DNA from: Cytophagaceae bacterium
Lineage (GTDB): Bacteria > Bacteroidota > Bacteroidia > Cytophagales > Spirosomataceae
NCBI GenBank assembly: GCA_027485075.1
Contig: JAIXRT010000124.1
Coordinates: 1 to 10,544 of the forward strand
Reading direction: 5' to 3'
DNA length: 10,544 nt
In this document: piece by piece, positions 1-7,867 of the stretch
Layout: each line of letters begins with the position of its first letter
Position numbering within the stretch: position 1 is the first letter of the stretch
Notes under the pieces: model-generated
Seen by the model: the letters and a program-made list of their open reading frames with translations, nothing else
Told to the model about the DNA's origin: nothing
Database searches by the model: none
Position numbers and translations under genes: made by a program

Positions 1-2461
1 CGTAATTTCCTTCGATGAAGTCCATCATGATTTTCTCTAACCTGTCTCCTTCCATTTGGCCGTGCGCCACGCCAATTTTGGCGTCTGGAACTAAACGTAA
101 AATCCGGTTCGCGGTACTATCTAAGTCATTAATGCGATTATGGACCACAAACACTTGTCCACCGCGTGCTAATTCCTCCCTTACCCCATCGCGCAAAAGT
201 TCGTCGGTCATTACGACCAGCTTCGTTTCTACCGGTTGGCGATTCGGCGGTGGCGTCGCAATAATCGACAAATCCCGCGCACCCATGAGCGAAAAATGTA
301 ATGTCCGTGGAATTGGCGTGGCTGTCAGTGTTAACACATCTACATCCACGCGCATTTCTTTCAATCGATCTTTGACTTTTACGCCAAACTTCTGTTCCTC
401 ATCGATAATCATCAGGCCCAAGTTTTTGAATACGACGTCCTTGTTGACCAATCGGTGCGTACCAATTAATATATCTGTTTGGCCGTTTGCTACACGCTCC
501 AACGTTTCCTTGATTTGTTTTGCGGATTTAAACCGATTCACATATTCAACTTTGCATGGGAATGCAGCCAAACGATCATGAAACGTACGGTAATGTTGCA
601 TGGCAAGGACCGTTGTAGGAACGAGTACAGCCACTTGCTTCGAATCAGCCACAGCTTTAAATGCGGCACGAATGGCGATTTCTGTCTTTCCAAAACCCAC
701 ATCCCCACAAACCAAACGGTCCATCGGATGTGGTTTTTCCATATCTACTTTGACATCGGCTGTCGCTTTTGCTTGATCCGGCGTGTCTTCATAAATGAAG
801 GATGACTCTAACTCTGCCTGTAAATAGGTATCGCGCGAAAAGGCGAAACCTGGTGCATTTTTCCGTTTGGCATACAACGAAATGAGCTCTTTGGCGATGT
901 CTTTCACCTGCTTTTTAACGCGGGATTTTTTGTTATCCCACTCTGGTGAGCCTAATTTAGACATGGAAGGAGGTGCTCCTTCTTTGCCGGAATATTTGGA
1001 AATCTTATGGAGTGAATGAATCGAAACCGATAACACATCGTCGTCGCGGTAGATCAGTCGGATGACTTCTTGTTCTCCATTCGACGTGTCGATCAAGTTC
1101 AATCCGGCAAAACGACCAATGCCATAATCTACGTGCGTTACGAAATCACCTACTTGCAGGGAACGCAATTCTTTGAGCGTTAATGCCTTGCTTTTGGAGA
1201 ATTTATTTTTCTCCTTGAAGCGATTAAAGCGATCAAACAATTGATGATCTGGATAAAAAGCAACTTGCGTCTGGGTGTCAATATATCCTTCGCGCAACGA
1301 AATTTGCAAGGGTTTAAATTGGATGCTCGTATTAATCTCATTGAAAATCACATCGAGTCGTTCGAGCTGGCGTGGTGATTCGGAACAAATGATATTTTGA
1401 ATTCCAGCTGTTTGATTGTCTAGCAAAGCGGCAGCAAGGCGATCAAAGTCTTTCTGAAATGCGCCCGGATTTTTAGCTGGATAGGCAATTACCTCGTTTT
1501 GTTTCAGGTGTGAACGCTTCCCGAATTCCACACAGACAAATTCCTGAAGATGTTTTTTTGTTGTCTTGATGGTCTCCCATCTTTCCTCAGGTTTGTTCAA
1601 TACATTGATGTCTGAGCTGCTATTTGCGTCGTAAGCTGCTTGGCCTTTGTCAAAATACTGTTCAATGACATCCATTAAAATCGAATGATCTTTGATCCAA
1701 ATTTTGGTCTTTTCAGGTAGAAAGGTAAAGAATGATTCGCGGGTCTCTTGGACCAATTTGGTTTGCACATCCGGGATCAGGTGCATCGCTGAAACTGATT
1801 GAATCGAAAGCTGTGTTTCGGGATGAAATGTTCGAATACTATCTACCTCATCTCCGAAAAAATCAATCCGGTATGGATATTCAGCTGCATAGGAAAACAC
1901 GTCGAGGATACCACCGCGAACGGAATATTGTCCCGCCTCGTAAACAAAATCTGTCCGTTCAAAGTCATATTCGTTAAGCGTTTCTGCTACAAAATTCCGG
2001 TCGATTTTATCACCCACGCGAATGGATAAGGTATTCTTAACTAATGATTTTCGGTTGATTACCTTTTCCGTCATGGCCTCAGGATAAGAGACAATCACTA
2101 AGGTTTGGCCTGAATAATTGCTGAGTACATTTAATACTTCAGCACGCATGAGCACATTGGCATTATCAATCTCCTCCCACACATACGGTTTTTTGTGCGA
2201 CATGGGAAAAAGTATCACCGCTGCATCGCCAAGGAGGGATTGCAAGTCATTAAAGACGTATTGCGCCTCTTCCTTTTCCTCACAAATAATTAGGTATGGA
2301 GTTTTATTCGGCAGGGTTGCTGCTATCAAAACCGTATCTAATGCGCCACAAAGGCCTTTTATGTGAAAGGATTGTCCCGGTGTAGCTTGTTGGATCCGTT
2401 CCGAAATGTGTTGAACAATACCGTCAGACGTGTAAATGGAAAGAAACTCTTTAACAATCAT
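1..2461 (-). CDS. mfd: Transcription-repair coupling factor Mfd, 5' part (C-terminus beyond the left edge)
   Basis: Mfd is the cytoplasmic ATP-driven translocase that pushes stalled RNA polymerase off DNA lesions and recruits UvrA for nucleotide excision repair. The minus-strand frame is open without a stop from the ATG at 2461 to the window edge, giving 820 codons; the usual length is about 1100-1150. Domains seen in order: a UvrB-like N-terminal module (RGGILDVF at residues 182-189, then a YRIDFFGDEVDSIR segment); a CarD-like RNA-polymerase-interacting domain beginning near VGDF (437-440) with THVDYGIGRF; then superfamily 2 helicase motifs: Walker A GDVGFGKTE (586-594), DEEQ (687-690, with KFG following) and motif III TATPIPR (713-719). 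Helicase motifs V-VI, the TRG translocation motif and the C-terminal autoinhibitory domain should lie to the left. The start is supported by a phylum-type -7 box about 27 bp upstream. It is transcribed divergently from the thiamine receptor. No frameshift was seen. Confidence 0.97.
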   Translation of the reverse strand, partial: MIVKEFLSIYTSDGIVQHISERIQQATPGQSFHIKGLCGALDTVLIAATLPNKTPYLIICEEKEEAQYVFNDLQSLLGDAAVILFPMSHKKPYVWEEIDNANVLMRAEVLNVLSNYSGQTLVIVSYPEAMTEKVINRKSLVKNTLSIRVGDKIDRNFVAETLNEYDFERTDFVYEAGQYSVRGGILDVFSYAAEYPYRIDFFGDEVDSIRTFHPETQLSIQSVSAMHLIPDVQTKLVQETRESFFTFLPEKTKIWIKDHSILMDVIEQYFDKGQAAYDANSSSDINVLNKPEERWETIKTTKKHLQEFVCVEFGKRSHLKQNEVIAYPAKNPGAFQKDFDRLAAALLDNQTAGIQNIICSESPRQLERLDVIFNEINTSIQFKPLQISLREGYIDTQTQVAFYPDHQLFDRFNRFKEKNKFSKSKALTLKELRSLQVGDFVTHVDYGIGRFAGLNLIDTSNGEQEVIRLIYRDDDVLSVSIHSLHKISKYSGKEGAPPSMSKLGSPEWDNKKSRVKKQVKDIAKELISLYAKRKNAPGFAFSRDTYLQAELESSFIYEDTPDQAKATADVKVDMEKPHPMDRLVCGDVGFGKTEIAIRAAFKAVADSKQVAVLVPTTVLAMQHYRTFHDRLAAFPCKVEYVNRFKSAKQIKETLERVANGQTDILIGTHRLVNKDVVFKNLGLMIIDEEQKFGVKVKDRLKEMRVDVDVLTLTATPIPRTLHFSLMGARDLSIIATPPPNRQPVETKLVVMTDELLRDGVREELARGGQVFVVHNRINDLDSTANRILRLVPDAKIGVAHGQMEGDRLEKIMMDFIEGNY

Positions 2462-2483
2462 ATCGATCTATACCTGCGAATGG

Positions 2484-2513
2484 CTTGCAAAGGTAGAAAA
2501 ATTTATATCTTTG
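2484..2513 (+). promoter_or_regulatory. Putative promoter of the riboswitch-thiamine receptor transcript
   Basis: TATCTTTG at 2506-2513 matches the Bacteroidota -7 consensus TAnnTTTG exactly, and CTTG at 2484-2487 is a partial -33 box 18 bp upstream of it. A start about 5-7 nt beyond the -7 box would fall at about 2518-2521, the 5' edge of the TPP riboswitch P1 stem. That agreement is independent support for both features. The transcription start itself is inferred. Confidence 0.7.
2488..2495 (-). promoter_or_regulatory. Putative -7 promoter element of mfd
   Basis: Read on the minus strand these bases are TACCTTTG, an exact match to the Bacteroidota -7 consensus TAnnTTTG. It lies 26 bp upstream of the mfd ATG, which implies a short leader of roughly 20 nt. 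No convincing TTTG -33 box was found at the usual spacing; the nearest TTTG is about 26 bp upstream of the -7 box. The element sits inside the spacer of the opposing thiamine-receptor promoter. Confidence 0.55.
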
Positions 2514-2520
2514 TGCATCC

Positions 2521-2600
2521 ACAAAAAGGGGTGCTCTGAATAAGGGCTGAGATTATACCCAATGAACCTGATGCAGGTAATGCTGCCGAAGGGATTTTGT
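2521..2600 (+). ncRNA. TPP (THI-box) riboswitch aptamer
   Basis: This is a cis-acting RNA that binds thiamine pyrophosphate. All the conserved blocks are present. P1 is ACAAAA (2521-2526) with TTTTGT (2595-2600). P2 is GGGGT (2528-2532) with ACCC (2557-2560). A short P3 closes by GCTC (2533-2536) with GGGC (2544-2547). The pyrimidine-sensing CTGAGA lies at 2547-2552. P4 starts at ACCTGATG (2566-2573) and pairs back to the GGG of GAAGGGA (2588-2594 region). P5 is GCAG (2573-2576) with CTGC (2583-2586). The core ACCTGAT...GGTAATGC...GAAGGGA is the diagnostic THI-box 3' half. It precedes a TonB-dependent receptor gene by 105 nt. By family knowledge, TPP binding lowers expression of downstream thiamine synthesis or transport genes. 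Confidence 0.95.
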
Positions 2601-2601
2601 C

Positions 2602-2623
2602 GAGTTTTTAGCGCTGAAAACTC
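2602..2623 (+). promoter_or_regulatory. Hairpin directly after the TPP aptamer (candidate expression platform)
   Basis: GAGTTTT (2602-2608) pairs with AAAACTC (2617-2623). The stem continues inward with a T-G wobble and an A-T pair around a GCGC loop, giving 9 bp in all. It begins one base after the 3' strand of P1. It is not followed by a T-run (the next bases are A-rich), so it is not a standard intrinsic terminator. A second, weaker hairpin, TTGTT (2684-2688) with AACAA (2698-2702), ends four bases before the receptor ATG and could affect translation initiation. How the switch acts is not settled by the sequence. Confidence 0.45.
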
Positions 2624-2705
2624 AGAAAAAATCAAAATTAAGGGTGTTTGTTAAATTCATACAGGATTTGACTCCTTTACCTGTTGTTAAACTTTTCAAC
2701 AAATT

Positions 2706-5075
2706 ATGAAAAAGCTAACGACGCTGTTTTTTTTATTACTTACGCATGTCATGTTAGGTCAAAAGATCGAAGGAAGAGTTTTCGATCAAGAAACAAATGC
2801 ACCTTTATGGGGAGCTTCTGTTTCTGTGAAAGGAAGTCAGAAGGGAAATGTGACTGATTCGAAGGGGCGATACCAACTAGCTGCCAGTGCTAACGCAACT
2901 ATTTTAGTCAGCTTTGTAGGCTATGAGCCAGTCGAAGTTTCGGCGGAGAGGGCCACCCAAATCGGCCTAAAAAAATCTAATTTCTTGCAGGATGAAGTGG
3001 TAGTTCGTGCCACACGGGCTGATGAAAACTCCGCCATGGCCTATTCTAATGTTTCCGCCACTGAATTAGGTAAAAGTAACTTGGGCCAGGATATGCCTAT
3101 GTTGCTTAATTTCACCCCTTCGGTGGTAACTACCTCAGATGCAGGTGCGGGAATTGGCTATACCGGAATTCGAATCCGTGGCTCTGATGCGACGCGGGTG
3201 AATGTGACGGTCAACGGTATCCCGATTAATGACTCAGAATCGCAAGGGACTTTCTGGGTAAATATGCCCGATTTTGCTAGCTCAGTTAACTCGGTGCAAA
3301 TTCAGCGAGGCGTAGGAACTTCCACAAATGGTGCAGGAGCTTTTGGGGGATCTGTCAACATGCAAACTAATACCTTTGAGCCCAATGCTTATGGGGAGGC
3401 GAATGCTTCTGGGGGATCTTTTGGAACCTTAAAGACAACCTTAAAATTTGGATCCGGTTTGTTGAAAGGAAAATTTACCTTAGATGGACGTTTGTCTCGT
3501 ATTGTATCAGATGGATTTATCGATCGCGCCTCATCTAATTTGATATCTGCCTATTTTTCTGCAGGATATTTTGGTGCGAAAAGTTTCGCTCGATTTAACT
3601 ATTTTACGGGAAATGAGAAGACCTACCAATCGTGGTATGGAACTCCAGAAAGTAGAGTTAATGGTTCAGTAGATGAGATGAAAGCTTTTATTGACCGTAA
3701 CTATTTATCTGAAGCTGACGCTAACAATTTATTGAACAGTGGCCGGAGGTATAACTACTATACCTACGATAATCAAACGGATAATTACGCGCAGGACCAT
3801 TTTCAATTAATTACGAATCACCGATTGGCCGAGGCGTGGAATTTGGATTTGAACGCACACTACACCTATGGACGTGGCTATTTTGAAGAATTCAGACCCA
3901 ATGCGGATTTACAATCCTATGGACTTGGAGCAAAACCTATCGTCGATGTGGTACGTCAAAAATGGTTAGATAATGATTTTTATGGGTCGACATTTGCGTT
4001 GAATTATGCTGGTTCGCAAAAATTCAAGTTTACATTTGGTGGTGCTTGGAATCGATACATTGGTCGTCATTATGGCTTACTTATCGCGCCAGTTGCTTTT
4101 GCCGGTCATGAGTGGTATCGTAGTCGATCGCAAAAAACTGATTTGAATGTGTATGCCAAAGCGAATTGGGATCTAGCTACTGCTTGGAATGCCTACTTTG
4201 ATGTCCAATTCCGTACTGTGGGTTATCGCATGCTAGGAACGGCAGATAAGTCTTTGACTTTAGATTCAGATAATACCTATTCATTTTTCAATCCGAAATT
4301 TGGTCTAACGCATCAAATTTCAGAAAAATCCAAAGTGTACGGTTCTGTTTCTGCGGGTAGCAAGGAGCCTAGTCGGCAAGATTTTGTCGACAATGCAGCC
4401 GCAGCTCCTCGTCCAGAATACTTACAGGATTATGAGTTTGGGTATGAACGTGCTAGTACAACATATGCCTTCCAATTGAATGGCTATTTTATGAATTACC
4501 AGGATCAATTGGTGTTAACCGGAGCTGTTAATTCAACCGGCGACGCTATCCGGACCAATGTCGAAAAGAGTTACCGTTTGGGTTTAGAAACCGTGTTAAA
4601 TTACCAAATTTCAAAGCGCCTTGTTTGGAGTGGAAATGTGACGCTCAGCCAAAACCGCATTCAGAATTTTCAAGAAAAGATATTCGACTATGATTTAAAT
4701 CAAGAAGTTGTCATCAATCATGGAAATACAGATATTGCCTTTTCGCCTTCGGTCATTTATGGAAGTACCTTGACCTATACAGCAGGCGCGTTTGAGGGCA
4801 GTATTTTGCGCAAATTTGTAGGTAAGCAATATTTGGATAACACATCAAATGACGCCCGTTCACTCGCAGCCTACAATACACATGATATTCGCTTAAAGTA
4901 CACGATGAAAAAAGGCCCTGCTTTTACATTGTTGTTGAATAATGTATTGAACGAGATGTATTCTTCCAATGGGTACACGTATTCGTATCGGTATGGTGGA
5001 GCTACCACGACGGAGAATTTTTACTATCCACAAGCCGGATTTAATTTCTTGTTGGGAGCAAGTATTCGATTCTAG
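2706..5075 (+). CDS. TonB-dependent outer-membrane receptor, probable thiamine importer (OMR1-type)
   Basis: This 789-residue protein is predicted to be a TonB/ExbBD-energised outer-membrane beta-barrel importer. Residues 1-19 form a signal peptide ending LGQ. Residues about 20-95 are a CarboxypepD_reg-like domain (EGRVFDQETNAPLWGASVSV). A TonB-box-like DEVVVRATRA lies at 96-105. The plug, about 105-222, contains GIRIRGSDATRVNVTVNGIP and QRGVGTSTNGAGAFGGSVN, typical plug motifs. The rest is the barrel, ending in GASIRF with the terminal aromatic residue expected of outer-membrane proteins. The substrate is inferred from the TPP riboswitch upstream; TPP-regulated TonB receptors of Bacteroidota are a known predicted class of thiamine transporters. 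No inner-membrane partner (PnuT) or thiamine pyrophosphokinase gene lies beside it, and a terminator follows, so it looks monocistronic. Substrate confidence is about 0.75; family confidence is near certain. Confidence 0.95.
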   Translation: MKKLTTLFFLLLTHVMLGQKIEGRVFDQETNAPLWGASVSVKGSQKGNVTDSKGRYQLAASANATILVSFVGYEPVEVSAERATQIGLKKSNFLQDEVVVRATRADENSAMAYSNVSATELGKSNLGQDMPMLLNFTPSVVTTSDAGAGIGYTGIRIRGSDATRVNVTVNGIPINDSESQGTFWVNMPDFASSVNSVQIQRGVGTSTNGAGAFGGSVNMQTNTFEPNAYGEANASGGSFGTLKTTLKFGSGLLKGKFTLDGRLSRIVSDGFIDRASSNLISAYFSAGYFGAKSFARFNYFTGNEKTYQSWYGTPESRVNGSVDEMKAFIDRNYLSEADANNLLNSGRRYNYYTYDNQTDNYAQDHFQLITNHRLAEAWNLDLNAHYTYGRGYFEEFRPNADLQSYGLGAKPIVDVVRQKWLDNDFYGSTFALNYAGSQKFKFTFGGAWNRYIGRHYGLLIAPVAFAGHEWYRSRSQKTDLNVYAKANWDLATAWNAYFDVQFRTVGYRMLGTADKSLTLDSDNTYSFFNPKFGLTHQISEKSKVYGSVSAGSKEPSRQDFVDNAAAAPRPEYLQDYEFGYERASTTYAFQLNGYFMNYQDQLVLTGAVNSTGDAIRTNVEKSYRLGLETVLNYQISKRLVWSGNVTLSQNRIQNFQEKIFDYDLNQEVVINHGNTDIAFSPSVIYGSTLTYTAGAFEGSILRKFVGKQYLDNTSNDARSLAAYNTHDIRLKYTMKKGPAFTLLLNNVLNEMYSSNGYTYSYRYGGATTTENFYYPQAGFNFLLGASIRF

Positions 5076-5082
5076 TTCACAT

Positions 5083-5117
5083 AAAAAAGCCTCAGGATTA
5101 TATTCTGAGGCTTTTTT
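5083..5117. terminator. Bidirectional intrinsic terminator between convergent genes
   Basis: A perfect 13-bp inverted repeat, AAAAAAGCCTCAG (5083-5095) with CTGAGGCTTTTTT (5105-5117), encloses a 9-base loop. The GC core followed by six T works on both strands. It begins 8 bases after the receptor stop codon and lies 2 bases beyond the stop codon of the glycosyltransferase coming from the other side, so it should end both transcripts. Confidence 0.95.
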
Positions 5118-5118
5118 A

Positions 5119-5856
5119 TTAGTTCATTAAATCCCATTTCCATCCCCATTTCGCGAGGCGGTAACGGATTGAATACCAAATTACACCTATGCCGTAAATG
5201 GAACTGCGTGTGAAGTTGATAGATGAAGCCTCCTCAAAATATTTTGTAGGGCAGGTAACCTCACCCACTTCAAATCCCTTCCAAAATACCTGTAAAATCA
5301 TTTGGTTGTCGAATACAAAGTCGTCATCACATTTTGTGAAGTTGACCGCTTGAAGAACTTCCTTCGAGAAAGCGCGGTAGCCCGTATGGTATTCGGATAA
5401 TTTTTGGTCGATTAAGATATTTTGGAACAAGGTCAAAAGCCGATTCGCAATGTATTTGTAAATAGGCATTCCTCCTTTAAGCGCGCCTTTACCTAAGATT
5501 CTTGATGCAAAAACAACGGGATACAATCCGTTACCAATGATCGAAATCATGGCTTTCAGCAACATAGGTGTATATTGGTAATCGGGGTGCAACATAATTA
5601 CAATGTCTCCGCCCAATTCAAGCGCTTTAGTATAGCAGGATTTTTGATTTCCGCCGTAGCCTTTATTTTTATCGTGGCGGATAATGTGTTTGATGCCAAT
5701 TTGCTGAGCCACTTCCACGGTATTGTCTGGGCTGTAGTCGTCAACCAAAATGACTTCATCTACCCAGTCGTGCGGGATTTCGTTGTAAGTTTTTTCTAAT
5801 GTGAGTGCTGCTTTGTAAGCAGGCATCACGACGATTACCTTTTTACCTTCGTACAT
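5119..5856 (-). CDS. Family 2 glycosyltransferase, DPM-synthase-like, soluble
   Basis: The 245-residue product (from the start chosen here) belongs to the GT2 group resembling dolichyl/polyprenyl-phosphate mannose synthase, which transfers a sugar from a nucleotide donor to a lipid carrier at the cytoplasmic membrane face. It shows VIVVMPAYKAALTLEKTY at the N-terminus, VDDYS (38-42) for nucleotide binding, KNKGYGGNQKS, HPDYQY (90-95) at the usual DxD-type position, GKGALKGGMPIYKYIANR, and EYHTGYRAFS (156-165). No C-terminal membrane segment is present, unlike two-domain DPM synthases. The frame is open upstream to an ATG at 5985, but that extension would overlap the divergent TerC gene by 71 bases and adds 43 residues with no family resemblance. 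Proteins of this group usually begin at MYxGKKV, so the ATG at 5856 is preferred. Acceptor and sugar are unknown; no polysaccharide cluster is visible here. Confidence 0.9.
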   Translation of the reverse strand: MYEGKKVIVVMPAYKAALTLEKTYNEIPHDWVDEVILVDDYSPDNTVEVAQQIGIKHIIRHDKNKGYGGNQKSCYTKALELGGDIVIMLHPDYQYTPMLLKAMISIIGNGLYPVVFASRILGKGALKGGMPIYKYIANRLLTLFQNILIDQKLSEYHTGYRAFSKEVLQAVNFTKCDDDFVFDNQMILQVFWKGFEVGEVTCPTKYFEEASSINFTRSSIYGIGVIWYSIRYRLAKWGWKWDLMN

Positions 5857-5914
5857 ATGATATTGGTCAAAATTTGCGACCTTTGTCCCTTTGAAAGCGT
5901 AAAAATACTTATTT

Positions 5915-6961
5915 ATGAGTGAATCTCTATTTTTTCTTGTCTTTTCAGTGCTCGTTATATTGGTGATGTTGATTGACTTGGGCATCTTTAAAAAGGCAGG
6001 GTCAGCGGAAGTTACGTTTCGCGAAGCTGGTTTTTGGTCGGGGGCGTGGGTATTATTAGCGCTGATTTTTTACATATTTCTGGGGTATAATGGCGCTTTA
6101 GTTCATGGGATTAAGGATTTGGCTGGCTTAAAGGCGGTCCAACAAGCCTATGCGTCGCACATTGATTTGGGGACCGGGTCATATTATGACCAGTTGGCCA
6201 TTTTCCAAGATAACTTATCGCTTGAATTTATCACCGGTTATTTGGTCGAGTATTCATTGTCGGCCGATAATGTCTTTGTATTTATTTTGATTTTCAATTC
6301 ATTCGGTGTTCAGAAGCGGTATTACAAGAAGATATTGGTTTGGGGGATTTTAGGTGCGATCGTTTTGCGTTTGATTTTTATCTTTTTGGGAGCAGCCTTG
6401 CTACAGAAATTTGATTGGATCATTTATTTGTTTGGTGCATTTTTGGTTTACACGGGGATTAAGATTTTAGTATCGAAGGAACATGAAGAGGAGATAGATA
6501 CGGCAGATCATCCGGTAGTCAAATTGCTTTCAAAGTATTTTAATGTCTATAAGCGGAATGTAATTGGGCACTTTTTTGTTCGATTTAAGAAAACGGGGAA
6601 AGTATTTATAACGCCAATTTTTGTGGTGGTGGTGGTCATTGCGTTTACCGATATTTTGTTCGCGGTGGATTCTATTCCGGCGATTTTCTCTATTTCAAAA
6701 GATCCGTACATCGTATTTTTTAGCAATGTTTTCGCTGTCATGGGCTTACGTTCCCTCTTCTTTTTCTTATCAAGTTTGATGGGCTTGTTTCGCTTTTTGC
6801 CGATGGGTTTGGGCGTGTTACTTAGTTTCGTTGGATTGAAGATGATTGGTCATCATTATTTGGAACAATGGGGTTTTGGGACCCTAGCATCTTTGGGTGT
6901 AATCCTAGGAATATTAACTGCTAGCATCGGATTGAGCCTTTTGTTCCCGGCGAAGAAATAA
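5915..6961 (+). CDS. TerC/Alx-family integral membrane protein
   Basis: This 348-residue inner-membrane protein belongs to the TerC family (tellurite-resistance protein C, with Alx as the close E. coli relative). Some members export manganese or help metallate secreted proteins. Hydrophobic segments lie at about 5-25, 40-60, 108-130, 140-163, 166-186, 232-257, 263-287, 295-312 and 325-345. The two family signatures with acidic residues in the membrane are EYSLSADNVFVF (112-123, with E112, D118, N119) and DILFAVDSIPAIF (246-258, with D246, D252); SNVFAVMGLRSLFFFL follows. A cytoplasmic loop rich in acidic and basic residues lies at 187-228. Five Val codons in a row (237-241) come from a GTG-repeat stretch. 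It is divergent from the glycosyltransferase with 58 bp between, and no clear promoter was found there. It ends 6 bp from the convergent regulator. The substrate is not shown by the sequence. Confidence 0.93.
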   Translation: MSESLFFLVFSVLVILVMLIDLGIFKKAGSAEVTFREAGFWSGAWVLLALIFYIFLGYNGALVHGIKDLAGLKAVQQAYASHIDLGTGSYYDQLAIFQDNLSLEFITGYLVEYSLSADNVFVFILIFNSFGVQKRYYKKILVWGILGAIVLRLIFIFLGAALLQKFDWIIYLFGAFLVYTGIKILVSKEHEEEIDTADHPVVKLLSKYFNVYKRNVIGHFFVRFKKTGKVFITPIFVVVVVIAFTDILFAVDSIPAIFSISKDPYIVFFSNVFAVMGLRSLFFFLSSLMGLFRFLPMGLGVLLSFVGLKMIGHHYLEQWGFGTLASLGVILGILTASIGLSLLFPAKK

Positions 6962-6967
6962 TTAGGT

Positions 6968-7855
6968 TTACCCCACCTGCCATTCCCGAACTAATTTTCG
7001 GTATTGTAGCGGCGTTTCGCTCATGTAATGCTTAAACTGTTTATTGAAATGGGATAGGTTTCCGAAACCGCTTTCAAAGCAGATTTCAGCCATGCTTAAT
7101 TGGCTACTGCGCAATAATTCACAGGCGTGTTTAATGCGAAATTCAGTCACCATCTCCACGAAGGTCTTTTTCGTCACCTTCTTAAAATAGCGGCAAAAGG
7201 CCGTTTCAGTCATATTCGCTAAATGTGCAACTTCATCCAAATGTACTTCCTGGGTATAATTGGCGATGACATACGCATAAACGCGATTGATTCGTGCCAG
7301 ATCTACCGCTGATAAGGCATAACTGGAGTCATTAACCTCAATCACCTGAGCATCTGATCCTGCCTGACTCAACTGATGCAATATGTGTAGAAAGGCAAGC
7401 ATTCTTGGGAATGGCGTCAAATCCCCTAATTGCATTAACTCCCGCGCCACACGATCTTGGGTGGGTCCTTGAATGGATAGGCCACCGCGTGCTTTGTCAA
7501 ATAGCTGTCGGAGCGCCGCACATTCCGGTTTACTCAAAAAGTCTCCACCTAAAAAATCTTTTTTGAAATGGATAACAAGCGCTTGCGCCGCAGTAGGGTT
7601 TTCTTCGGTGGCCAACCAGTCTTTGCGGTGATTTTGCCAACAATGCGGTACGTTTTCGCCCAGGAGTACTAAGTCGCCAGGCCCGAAGTCCGTAATTTGA
7701 TTCCCCACAAAACGCTTGCCTGTACCCGAGATTATTAACGTTAATTCAAATTCAGGATGAAAGTGATAAGGTGCATCAAAGCGTGCTTGAATAACCTCTT
7801 TCAGTTGGATGGAGCTTCCCGTAGGTTCTCCTAAATGCTCTAAACTCGCCTTCAT
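6968..7855 (-). CDS. AraC-family transcriptional regulator with N-terminal cupin domain
   Basis: This 295-residue cytoplasmic DNA-binding regulator has an N-terminal cupin-type sensor at about 15-100, with HFHPEFE (H31, H33, E37) and H71 in ENVPHCWQN, which could bind metal or a ligand. Two helix-turn-helix units form the C-terminus: about 205-226 (LDEVAHLANMTETAFCRYFKK) and about 255-276 (MAEICFESGFGNLSHFNKQF). The latter matches the AraC signature, and TPLQYRK closes the domain. It is divergent from the PhyH dioxygenase gene, an arrangement typical of a local regulator and its target. The shared 113-bp gap holds CAGGTA repeats that could be its binding sites. The inducer is unknown. Its 3' end comes within 6 bp of the terC stop and no terminator is visible between them. 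Confidence 0.93.
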   Translation of the reverse strand: MKASLEHLGEPTGSSIQLKEVIQARFDAPYHFHPEFELTLIISGTGKRFVGNQITDFGPGDLVLLGENVPHCWQNHRKDWLATEENPTAAQALVIHFKKDFLGGDFLSKPECAALRQLFDKARGGLSIQGPTQDRVARELMQLGDLTPFPRMLAFLHILHQLSQAGSDAQVIEVNDSSYALSAVDLARINRVYAYVIANYTQEVHLDEVAHLANMTETAFCRYFKKVTKKTFVEMVTEFRIKHACELLRSSQLSMAEICFESGFGNLSHFNKQFKHYMSETPLQYRKLVREWQVG

Positions 7856-7867
7856 TGTTTTATCAAA

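Noticed and set aside
15..2366. Several plus-strand open frames of 76-188 codons within 1-2366
   Set aside because: They lie antisense to the continuous mfd reading frame, have low-complexity Ser/Arg-rich translations and no family resemblance; they are shadows of mfd.
2648..2691. TTGTTAAA direct repeat (2648-2655 and 2684-2691) in the receptor leader
   Set aside because: AT-rich octamer in an AT-rich leader with no linked structure; too weak to call an operator.
5575..5799. Plus-strand 74-codon frame inside the glycosyltransferase gene, and minus-strand frames at 6547-6741, 7991-8218 and 10130-10321
   Set aside because: Each is embedded antisense to a well-supported gene and shows no start context or recognisable product.
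5865..5881. GGTC...GACC inverted repeat in the glycosyltransferase-terC gap
   Set aside because: Only four complementary bases per arm around a 9-base spacer, and it partly overlaps the alternative coding extension; not distinguishable from chance.
5882..5913. TTTG then TACTTATT at 20-bp spacing as a terC promoter
   Set aside because: The -7 box is imperfect and would start transcription at or after the terC ATG, which encodes the first membrane segment and cannot be skipped.
6623..6637. GTG-repeat tract in the TerC gene considered as a slippage-prone microsatellite
   Set aside because: It has triplet units, so changes stay in frame and would only vary the number of Val residues in a membrane helix; the number of units is small.
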